Shown here: positions 55,401 through 64,000 of the stretch, in pieces
Layout: each line of letters opens with the position of its first letter
Numbering within the stretch: position 1 is the stretch's first letter
From: Topomyia yanbarensis
Lineage: Eukaryota > Arthropoda > Insecta > Diptera > Culicidae
NCBI RefSeq assembly: GCF_030247195.1
Contig: NC_080670.1
Coordinates: 29,985,997 to 30,049,996 of the forward strand
Length of the DNA stretch: 64,000 nucleotides
Direction: 5' to 3'
The notes under the pieces: model-generated
The model's database searches: none
The model's input: the letters and a program-made list of their open reading frames with translations, nothing else
What the model was told of the DNA's origin: nothing
Translations under genes and position numbers: made by a program

Positions 55401-57650
55401 GAACATGAACAATGATTTCAAATAAATTGATAGTGGCTTATGGAACTATTTCGCCTAAGAAGACATTAATAATAAAATCTAGAAAATCTAACAGATTAAA
55501 TCTTGTCAATTGAGTAAGGATATGATATTCCAGAACTTCCCGTGTGCATTCATCACTAGGACTGCATTCCAAAATAACAAACATTCGTTGTCGATAACAA
55601 ACCACTGTCCATACAAACATTCTTGATGAAGAAAACACTCAGCAGGCCTTGCGAAAACTAAAACCTGCGATGACCCGCACTGTTTACCAAGCACAATCAA
55701 TCAAGTTTTCAGATTTCTTTCACAGATAAACAGACTCCTGCTAACAGCGCTTGCATCATTTACATGACAACGATTCATACACGCGGGAAAATATTTACTC
55801 AAAAAAAAAAAACATTACCTTTTTCAGTGTACTGGACAGACTGAAGGACTGCGAGTTGACTCGTATCATATTGAGCTGCAGTTTTGCTTCAAACACAATA
55901 AAACAAAAACTTCACTCTTCAAATCGGCAGCAAAATTACAGCACAACAGCTTTCTTCTTATTCTTATAGATTGCTGTTTCAACAACCCGAACAAACACCG
56001 ATTCCGTTGTGTGTGTGTGTGTGTTCGTATGAATGGATTATTGATATTCACTTCTGGCAAAGCCCCCGAATGCCTTCTCTGTTGACAAACATCGATCAAC
56101 GAACGGACAATAGCACTGACATCACCACCAGCAATAAATACACCTGCACCACCTCAATCGCAATCGGATACGCGATGAATTCTTCTTCCTTTCGGAATTT
56201 CGGCCAATAGGGACTAGGTGTCAGCAAATCACAAGCTTGTTTTATTCCGTTGCTTTTCCACGATTTAATAACAATAACGGGTGACTGCAAACAGACGAAT
56301 TAACTGTCAATTGTTTACACGGGCGGTGGTTTCCAAAACGGTCGGATTTGGGTTATGACTGGCGTCAACAATGGTTTCGCGAAATAAGATGCTAATTTGT
56401 ACGAAAAGTTCAATACAAAGCTCCGAACCGTTTTTCGAACCCGACCCGGGTTATCATTCCACAATCAGCGCAATTAGCATTCCGTCGTTATCAATGAAAA
56501 CACATTTCCGTAGTCACATCTGAAGAAGTGACTTCCGCTGTAAACACAATACACACACAAGCCAACTAACGGGTATTGGCGCTAATCTCGGCACTTAATC
56601 CGCACCAGAGAGAAAGCAGATCCGGAAAGGAGGAGGGCAGCAGTAATAAAAGCACCAATCCAACACTTTTTCTGGGCTACCCCGAGGCTGAGTTTCAGTA
56701 CTATCTCAACCTCAACCTCAGCTCCCTTGGCTCACGTATGTACCTACGGGGTATGTAAGGCGGATTGCGTTAATCCTCCGTTTCACACTTTATCCATTTT
56801 CGCGCGCCCAAACACCACCTCTCGGTCAGTGCCAGTGCCAGGGTCTGCCTGCGGAATAACGGAACTTCCGCGGCTAGTTAGCGGTCGTCGTTCTGGTTGC
56901 ACCTGAAAAAGTCGGGCCTCCACAGTACAGCGCAATCGATGATGACGCGGATAGCAGGATCAGGTTTTCTCGGGTCGAGATGCCGCGATCAAAGGGAGAT
57001 CCTGGAGTCGCACACGGGACGGACGGGGAGGGCTGTCCCGGAAGCTAGACTGGGTCGAAAGGTTAAAACTACTGCTCAGCAGGAACTGAATCAAAAAGAA
57101 ACTAATTAACATGCGCGGTACCCGAACGGTTTCTCACTAGACGTGTGTATGTACGATCACTTCGAAGGTTCATATGCGACTAAAAACCTGCGGGTCCTGG
57201 TTCTCTCACTCTCGCGTCGATCGATTCTCTCGCTCTCATCAGCAGCAGCGGCAACAGCAGCACCATTCGCCAGCATTAATAACATGCTGCTGTTGTAGCT
57301 CGCCATCGAAGAAGGCGAGGAGCGGCGACGAAAAAAAAAACACGACGGTCAATAAAAACAGACCCGACCCGTCATATGCAGGCCAGCCAGCACAATCGCC
57401 AATTCTCTCACCGTATGTTGCTGATCCCCGGCACAGTGTAATAAGTAGAGACACGCTTGATTCCTATCCGTCTTCCCGGGTCCCTTTTCGACACACACCA
57501 GCCACACACCCGATCGGACCGGGATGGCACGACCCCGCAGCGTCGATTCCTTTAGCAATGGAACTTATTTTATGGTTGGCATTTTCGACTTTTGGCTGCT
57601 TGGGTACTGCTGCTGCTGCTGAAGGCGGCGTTGGTTAGGGTGGTTCGAAG
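55401..57650. other. Low-copy DNA, GC-richer toward 57 kb
   Basis: No recognised coding exon. A GT run lies at about 56005-56022. The segment 56560-57640 is GC-richer and contains CAG-type runs (57237-57262, TGCTGCTGCTGCTG near 57608). The frame at 57174-57638 (154 codons, Gln- and Pro-rich) has no recognised domain and could be a 5' UTR or chance. Possible host regulatory or untranslated DNA. Confidence 0.4.
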
Positions 57651-57944
57651 GAGTTTTTTTGTGGCATTCAAAATGCATTTCTTCCACATTTGATAGCTGG
57701 GTAAAATTATAAAATTTATTTGAGCTTTCAATTAACAGTTTTCAATTTTTTCCACCATACAAAATCTTTTTTCCTTTTCAATATTAAAAATCGATAATAT
57801 AAATCTCTGCCCAACGGGATATACCAAATAATAAAGAAAATATTGAAATACAGAACTTTTTAATAGTTTTGATTCCAATACTACTAACTTTTACATTTTG
57901 ATATACCAACCAATTTCAATTGAAGTGAGCTAGAATTTAAGGAA
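57651..57944. other. Unassigned A/T-rich DNA
   Basis: About 290 bp without recognised feature. Confidence 0.4.
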
Positions 57945-58190
57945 CAGGAAATACAGTAAATATCTGGTTTTGTCAGTGTCACATGAAAATCTGTTGGTTG
58001 GGCTTTACGTACCAAGTCAAATTCGAATAATTACTTTCTTGAACATTTATTCAAATATTAAAAATGCAAAATATTCAAATTGAATATGAGACTATGATTA
58101 CTAAAGGTAATAAAGAGGAATATGTTAACAGCTTTTGGTTTAATAAAAAGAAAAAAAATGTCCTGATTTTGTCACATACCCAATGAAGCT
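57945..58190. mobile_element. Small MITE, TACAGT/TTTTATCAGC family, copy 3 (diverged)
   Basis: ATACAGTAAATATCTGG, TTTTGTCAGTGTCACATGAA, ATCTGTTGGTTGGGC and ACCAAGTCAAATTCGAATAA line up with the elements at 14270 and 32715 in the same order. It is more diverged and runs into the tandem duplication. Confidence 0.5.
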
Positions 58191-58854
58191 GAATGAAGGA
58201 TACTAGTGACAAACAGTCTCATAATATATAACTGTAAGTCATATCTTTTTAAAAAGTTACAACTTTAACATGACTGACTATGAAAACATACAAGGGATGC
58301 CCTCAAAGCAGAGCTCTGTCACCATAACTGTGGGCATTTGTTGTAGACGAGCTATTGAAATAATCAGAATCCGACTCTAACTTAATGACAGGGCTAAGCT
58401 AGTGCCGGATTGACATAATTTGTGTTTCTGGGCAAACCTGTAATCCTACGTGATGTCGCGCAAGAAAATATGAGACTATGATTACTAAAGGTAATAAAGA
58501 GCAACATGTTAACAGCTTTTGGTTTAATAAAAAGAAAAAAAATCTCCCGATTTTGTCCCATACCCAATGAAGGTGAATGAAGGATACTAGTGACAAACAG
58601 TCTCTTAATATATAACTGTAAGTCATATCTTTTTAAAAGGGTACAACTTTAACATGACTGTGACTATGGAAACATACACGGGATGCCCTCAAAGCAGTGC
58701 TGTGTCACCATAACTGTGGGCATTTGTTGTAGACGAGCTATTGAAATAAGCAGAATCCGGCTCTAACTTAATGACAGGGCTAAGCTAGTGCCGGATTGAC
58801 ATAATTTGTGTTTCTGGGCAAACCTGTAATCCAGCGTGACGTCGCGCAAGAAAA
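58084..58854. repeat. 384-bp direct tandem duplication
   Basis: Two head-to-tail copies (58084-58467 and 58468-58854) start ATATGAGACTATGATTACTA and end GATGTCGCGCAAGAAAAT or GACGTCGCGCAAGAAAAT. They differ at only a few positions (for example GAGGAA versus GAGCAA), so the duplication is recent. Each contains CAGAATCCGACTCTAACTTA, part of the recurring TIR motif seen at 59.4-63.8 kb. No coding sequence. Confidence 0.9.
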
Positions 58855-59109
58855 TGAGTTAAATTTTAAGCTGATGAGAACTAGTGAAATCGAAACATTT
58901 AGTTTGGCTTAGCAAGTCAATATTATATTTCTCCTCAGAGGAGAAAAACGTAGCTAAAATTATTTTTTGCTCGCTAAGTATAAAATTGCGCGTTAGGAGC
59001 ATAAAACCTAAAACTAAATTAATCAACGGGATGGAAGTTAACACAGGCGAATGCTATGTTGCCATCTGCTCACGATTATGATATCTAATTCCCTTCGACG
59101 ATAGAATCG

Positions 59110-59340
59110 CATCGACCACCGTCAGCCAAGCTACTGTGACAAAATACCTTGGTATCTCTCTTGATCTTAACTGAGGCTTTCCGAATGTTTGTCTGCAACC
59201 GTCGCAAGGGCTTTCCCAATGCTGGAATTTATTCGTAGTAACTTTCAATCATTTGTGGAGGTTTACTGCCTAAAGCTTCCATCGTTCGCAGTATCCTTGA
59301 ATATGCATTGCCAATATGCAGTGCCGCCGAGTGGGGAGGG
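59110..59340 (+). pseudogene. CR1-like RT C-terminal relic
   Basis: Short plus-strand blocks in different frames: TKYLGISLDLN (about 59138-59170), MLEFIRSNFQSFVEVYCLK (about 59220-59270) and VRSILEYALPIC (about 59287-59322). These match the region after the catalytic core in CR1/Jockey-type reverse transcriptases (KYLGI, GFIxRN, VRSxLEYA). Frameshifts and a stop show decay. Confidence 0.6.
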
Positions 59341-59435
59341 GGGACGGGGTGTTTCCCACCGGGCCCGGAGTTGTGGAAGGGGCCCGAACTTTGAACAGAA
59401 GGGATGATTCTAACGAATGATATTTCAATAACAAT

Positions 59436-59743
59436 TTTTTTGAAAATGTGTTTCGATTTCGTCTCATCAAAATCAGACACTAGCTTAGTGACAGTTACAG
59501 AGAAAATAGCATAGTGCAGATTGTATTGGCTTGCTAAGCCAAAGCAAGTTACTATTTCATAATAAGAAGCTTTATAAGAATTTCTTTTCTTGTGGGACAT
59601 TATTCAGGACAAGGGATTTGCTCAGAAACACAAACAGTGTTTTCGTTTTTTGGAACCAGCGTCAATCCCGCGCTGGCTCAGCTCTGTCGCAAAGTTAGTG
59701 TCGGATTCTGATGAGACGAAACGCAAATTCCATTTAGAAAGAA
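59436..59743. mobile_element. Short inverted-repeat element with GATGAGACGAA motif
   Basis: The left end TTTCGTCTCATCAAAATCAG and the right end ATTCTGATGAGACGAAACGC are imperfect inverted repeats about 50 bp long, enclosing roughly 300 bp. The interior has GCATAGTGCAGATTG. Related ends occur near 62308 and 63751. Confidence 0.5.
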
Positions 59744-59879
59744 CAAGAAAATCCACTAAGAAAACGATTCATAGTAATTTCTCGTGTTCACTTAAAAAAT
59801 ATTATTTGAATACGAGAACCCGAAACTTTCTCGACCAAAATATTTTTTTTCCGGTATTATGGAATTTCGTCCAATAAAT

Positions 59880-61640
59880 TTTATATTCTTCATATAATCT
59901 AAAGTTTCTCTTCATTACATTTTTTTTCTCTTGTTCGATTGTTTCATAGCTGAATTTTCTGCATTTTTTGTTGATTCTTTTTCCATTTCATCCAGGTTTT
60001 TAGTCTTTTTTCCGTGTATTCTTGTTTCATATTTTGTTTTATATATTTCTTCATGTTTTACCTTTTATATTACCATATTACCATTCTTCCTGTTTTTTCA
60101 AATTTGTCCAATTTATACTTGTCCTATTTTTTCGATTTATTTCATCTTCTCATGTTTTTTTTTAGTTTTTGGGTTTTATCTATCGTTTTATTTGTTTTTT
60201 TATTCATCCGTGATTTCATTAAATTCATTTCGCAAAATTTTATTCCTTACGATTATTTTAGGGGTTTTTTCATATTTTTGAATAAACCTTTTTTAGTATT
60301 TTCTCCATCCGAACTTCCTCCACATTTTTTATTTTTGTTCTTTTTTTTAAATAATATATAATTTCCTTTCAGTTTTTTAATTCGCTCTGATTTTTTTTGT
60401 TCTCCATTTATCAGATTTAAAAATTATGCATTTCTTTTGTGTGGATTTTTTACAAAATTTTTCAATTTTTTTTGATTGTTGTGTTCCATTGCTTTGAGCA
60501 CTTTTCTTTTTTGTCCATTTAAACAATTTTGAATATTATGTTTTCCATTTTCAATTTGAACCCGTTATTTTATTTTGATCTTTTTGTAATTTGTGCATGT
60601 TTTCTGTTTTCCATTTTATCTAATTTAAAGGTTTACTTCATATGAATTTATTTTTCATTCCCCCTTTTTATTTTTTCTAGTTTTCTCTTTTTTTCTTTAT
60701 TGTAGTATAGCTATTTTTCCCATTTCGCCTAACATTTCCATTTTCAGCTATTTATACCATGTTTTCTATGATTTCACTATTGTCTGTTTTTAGGATCTTT
60801 TTACTTGTTCCTGTATTCTTTTGTTCCTTCAATCCGTCCTTTCCATCCAATTGTTTCCATTTAATTCTATTTTTATTATTTCATTGCACTTATTTAGTTC
60901 AAAATTGTTCATTAAAAAAATTATTTATCTATTTTTTATATTTCAAAGTTAAACAGTTCAAGCAAAAACAATTATTCGTCATTTCTTCTATTTTGAAATA
61001 TTTTTAACAGTTTTCCCGTTTTCTTGTTTTTATTCTCTCCATTTTTTTTATTTTGTACCAAATTTTAATATTTTAATCATTTTGTATTAATTTTATTTGT
61101 ACGTCTAATTCAGTGGATCCATTACGTGCATTTCTATATTTGTTTACTTTTCTGTAGCTTTGTTTTTATTTTTTTGTTATGTTAATTTTTTCCATTTGTC
61201 GTTTTTTCTATTTTCCATACTTATGATATTTTATTTATTTTTTCGTTTACCTTTTTTCATTATTTTAACCATTTTGCCAATATTTTTCTATTTCTTAAAT
61301 TTTAGTCCAATTTCCTTTTTTATTTTCTTCGTCGAATTTGATTGTTTCATTTACTCAATCTGTTTTATGTTGCTATTTACTCATTTTTTTACAAGCTTTC
61401 AAATTTCAAGTTTTCCATTTTCGGTTTGATTTGGACCGCTTTGGATTTTTTAAATTTTGGATACTGGTAGGTTTTGACTATTTGCTTTCTAGTTTTGTTC
61501 TATTTTATCTACTTATTATGTTTTTCTTATTTTCTATTTTTTTTGTTTTTCGTTCTTTAAATTCGACCTCCATTGAATATTCGTTTTGCTTTTTTGAATT
61601 TATTGTGTTTCTATTTTGCTACTGCAATTTGCAATAGGTT
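59880..61640. repeat. T-rich low-complexity block
   Basis: About 1.75 kb of strongly T-rich DNA with TTTTCCATTTT, TTATTTTTT and GTTTTCT words, like the first kilobase of the window. Open frames here are Phe/Leu/Ile-rich artefacts. No clear fixed period was seen by eye. Confidence 0.7.
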
Positions 61641-61789
61641 ATTATTGAGTTTAAAAAAAACTGTACTAAATACATAAATAAGGGACTCGCTAAAATCAGT
61701 TTTTCCCTGAAACCAAAGAGAATCAGCTACACTTTCGGGTAAATGAGATGCTGTATCTTCAGAGACTGACAATGTTGTAGCGCACCGAC

Positions 61790-62140
61790 TTGTCCGAAAG
61801 TGTTTTTCTTTAATGAATTCCGGGTGAAATTCAGAATTGTCTGAGCTTCGAACCAATTGTTTCCCATAAAATCCAACAATTTTACTACTTTTTTTGTCTC
61901 ATCTGACCAGAAGATGTTTTGCTATATTGTTTGGAATTTTCAGAACCAACCCACTTTAGTTGTTCTTTGGCGAACTATAGTCGAGTTACTGGCTTAGATG
62001 TTTACTGGTCTAGTAGGACTTCCTTGGGTCTCCTACCAAGAAGTTTATGCGCCACAAGCCTCCTCTGGAGAGTTCTGTCTGGGTGACACTGGTTATTTCA
62101 GATCATGCGTGATCTTCGACACTGGTTTGAATGTATCCAT
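61790..62140 (-). pseudogene. Tc1-like transposase relic
   Basis: The minus strand reads RTLQRRLVAHKLLGRRP (about 62035-62090), FAKEQLKWVGSENSKQ (about 61935-61985), a frameshifted SDET region, then GKQLVRSSDNSEFHPEF (about 61815-61865). This is the order seen in the middle of Tc1-type transposases: second helix-turn-helix and linker, then the DDE region. Stops and frameshifts make it dead. It cuts at TA sites in active relatives. Confidence 0.65.
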
Positions 62141-62489
62141 TGTGAAAAGTTGTTTGATATAAGCATAATTTACGGCGGTAGTTTTCCTGAGCATCACGCG
62201 TCGCCTGGTTTCGCATCACGACGAACACAAACATGTTGTCGGCATTTTCGGAACACGAGAGCAATATCTCGCTGCGATTTTCCTTCAAATTAGTTATGAA
62301 ATATATGCGTTTCGTCTTCGTTTCATCAGAATACGACACTAACTTAGTGACAGGACTAGGTTTCGAACTTCGTTCACTAGTTTGTTTTATCAAAATTTGT
62401 CCCATTTTCAAAAATAATATCTTCGACCCTTCAGTACCGTCTTTACACATGAGCACATTAGATTATGGCTAAGGGATTTTAAGGGCCCC

Positions 62490-62660
62490 GCAATTAGGAT
62501 GGATATGAAACCATTCGACGTTTTATCAATTCTTGTTTGGCAAGCGATTCGCGGGTGTGGAAAAATGGTTCTGCTCTTCGTCACATCTGAAACCGTCAAT
62601 GGACAAATCTACCAGGACGAATGCCTCCCAAAGTGACTTCTACTCTGTTTGAGCTCTCGC
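62490..62660 (+). pseudogene. mariner-like (ITm) transposase relic
   Basis: A plus frame carries ILVWQAIRGCGKMVLLFVTS and ETVNGQIYQDECLPK. This resembles the xLVWxAIxxxGxxxxxFVT and VNxxIYxxECLxK blocks of mosquito mariner-type (ITmD37) transposases. Only about 55 codons are recognisable and the first and last catalytic blocks are missing. Confidence 0.5.
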
Positions 62661-63487
62661 AAACGCTCATAACTGTTTTTATCGTATTTGATAACTTCAC
62701 TATACGTGGATCATCTTAAACAAAACTAATCTACTCCAAAAAAGTTAGAAGTGCATGAGAAAGTGTTATTGAAGGTATTTACACAAATTTACCCTACCGT
62801 TGTACTTAACTTGGTTAAAGGAATCAAGGCCATTTCATCATTATTTATGTACTACATTTCCATCGGACTTTTGGCAACCTATATTGTATGTCCAATTTCG
62901 ATTACTCTTATTTTTTTACTAAAAATAGGATTACATGTTATTCCCATTCACAGAAGACTGAACACAAACAGAAAAAAACCATCAGAAAATTTTAATTCTG
63001 GAATCTGCCTGATTTGGCTCAAATTTGGAGTAGAGTTTTTAATATCACTCTCAATTCAATTATAGGGATCCCTTAGTTCAATAGTGTTGTTTTAGAGGCC
63101 CCGAATGGTCTTAATACTTTTCTCGATAAACTGATAACTAATTCGCTAAAATAGGCTTTTAACGCAATATTAGATGTTTCTTCTAAGGGTCGTCAAACGG
63201 TTAGACAACATAGTTCTCACAAGTCTCCTATCTCATGTCTCCACGCGAGTCAAAGTCTATTGATGATATTTGGCCCATCAACCGGGACGACTGGGTGCTA
63301 TCAGCCTTCTGTTTCTGTCGATAGTTGCAGAATGAGAGGGTGCGACCACATCTAGTCGAGAAAATAGTACAATAAAAATGAATAGCTGATCGGAAATCAG
63401 TCCAGAATTCGTTGCGCCTGTTTTTATGAATCTAATTTCAAGTTCCGTTATTGCTAACAAGACCGTGTATTAATTTAACAACACTTT

Positions 63488-63566
63488 TTGGGGGTGGGCG
63501 TAGCGTGTTGGTAAATCGATTGCCTTGTACGCAGCGCACTTGGGTTCGAGTCCCGTCCCCTAAACA
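63488..63566 (+). mobile_element. tRNA-derived SINE head
   Basis: GGGGGTGGGCGTAGCGTGTT, then GGTAAATCGATTGCC and GGGTTCGAGTCCCG at standard A-box/B-box spacing. The remainder is tRNA-like but does not give a clean cloverleaf by eye. It resembles Aedes Feilai-type heads from memory. What follows is not a typical SINE body but a long hairpin. Confidence 0.7.
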
Positions 63567-63696
63567 CACTTTGTGTTTCAATCGAATGACTGGTCAAACG
63601 TGATGTCCCGACGTGATGTGTCGTATCGGCATAAACAGAACTTCTGCTCGGACGGGACATCACGTTTGACCAGTCGTTCGATTGAAACACAAAGTG
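63567..63696. repeat. 44-bp-arm hairpin after SINE head
   Basis: Arms 63567-63610 and 63653-63696 are reverse complements with about one mismatch (CGAATGAC versus CGAACGAC), around a 42-nt loop. The arms include CAAACGTGATGTCCCG. A pol III transcript from the SINE head would fold into this hairpin. Confidence 0.9.
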
Positions 63697-64000
63697 GGCT
63701 TTAGTTTTAGAGATTTAGCGTCGAACCGGCGCTAAACTATTCCGACAAAAAGTTAGTGTCGGTTTCTGATGAGACGAAGTCCAAACGCACCCATGACTTT
63801 ATTTAGTTAGGATTTGTGCCCTTCGCGTACAAAGACTGGTTTCACTAAAAAGTTTCGCCCTGGTGAGAAATTTTGGTGTTTACCCAATTTTTCTCCTTAG
63901 GGGTGAAATATAGCATAGTGCATTAAATAAGGTTATTAGGTATTACGAATTGTACAATGTTCATTGTAAAACCGAAATTTCAGACACCTCCCGAAAGTCT

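Larger units (their letters stand above)
62300..63800. mobile_element. Larger inverted-repeat-bounded segment
   Basis: GCGTTTCGTCTTCGTTTCAT followed by CAGAATACGACACTAACTTAG (62308-62350) and the inverted form GTTAGTGTCGGTTTCTGATG followed by AGACGAAG (63749-63777) bound about 1.5 kb. They use the same terminal motif as the 59436-59743 element. It contains the mariner-like relic and the SINE head. It may be one composite element or two unrelated ends. Confidence 0.4.

Noticed and set aside
57174..57638. 154-codon Gln/Pro-rich frame with a hydrophobic C-terminal part
   Set aside because: No domain and no coding signal; CAG runs explain the Gln. Possibly untranslated DNA.

Overview
The window looks like accessory DNA from a large, repeat-rich insect genome, most likely a culicine mosquito such as Aedes. 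The clues are a BEL/Pao retrotransposon with a PHD-like finger in its gag, many decayed Jockey/CR1-type non-LTR fragments, tRNA-derived SINE heads, several TIR/foldback element families with TA, TTAA or 8-bp target duplications, and kilobases of A/T-rich 7- and 8-bp arrays. Species assignment is inference. I recognise no host protein-coding exon, rRNA or functional tRNA gene. The window reads as one or more long introns or intergenic DNA filled with nested mobile elements.

Layout. 0-9 kb: T-rich DNA, an 11-copy 117-bp minisatellite (1424-2740), low-copy DNA, and an 891-bp foldback element with a perfect 8-bp target duplication (6886-7776). 8.7-14.3 kb: A-rich octamer and heptamer arrays surrounding two neighbouring copies of a modular mosquito-type repeat (9328-11605), then a 1-kb homogenised GTGARAA heptamer satellite. 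14.3-20.3 kb: a small MITE, a perfect 24-bp hairpin and low-copy DNA. 20.3-25.5 kb: a reverse transcriptase relic followed by a 4.7-kb GAATT-based array whose register appears to change from 7 to 8 bp. 25.5-30.8 kb: a degenerate repeat, a SINE, and GC-richer low-copy DNA. 30.8-37.3 kb: a mosaic of gag relics, SINEs and MITEs. 37.3-39.3 kb: a 2-kb near-perfect foldback. 39.3-42 kb: low-copy DNA. 42-51.9 kb: a Jockey-like non-LTR element (minus strand) split by a nearly intact BEL/Pao element (coding 43614-49739, minus), next to an inverted SINE dimer. 51.9-55.4 kb: an octamer array interrupted by a CR1-like reverse transcriptase. 55.4-57.6 kb: low-copy GC-richer DNA. 57.6-64 kb: MITEs, a 384-bp tandem duplication, T-rich DNA, Tc1/mariner relics and a SINE head joined to a long hairpin.

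The only long credible coding sequence is the BEL/Pao polyprotein. It is open for about 2041 codons apart from one in-frame amber stop inside the reverse transcriptase. Its start codon lies in a perfect 31-bp inverted duplication, and no 5' LTR is visible. Other long open frames are by-products of repeats or antisense shadows. The most unusual features are the foldback elements, the degenerate arrays with 7/8-bp registers, and the BEL start-codon hairpin. I found no convincing new functional system.
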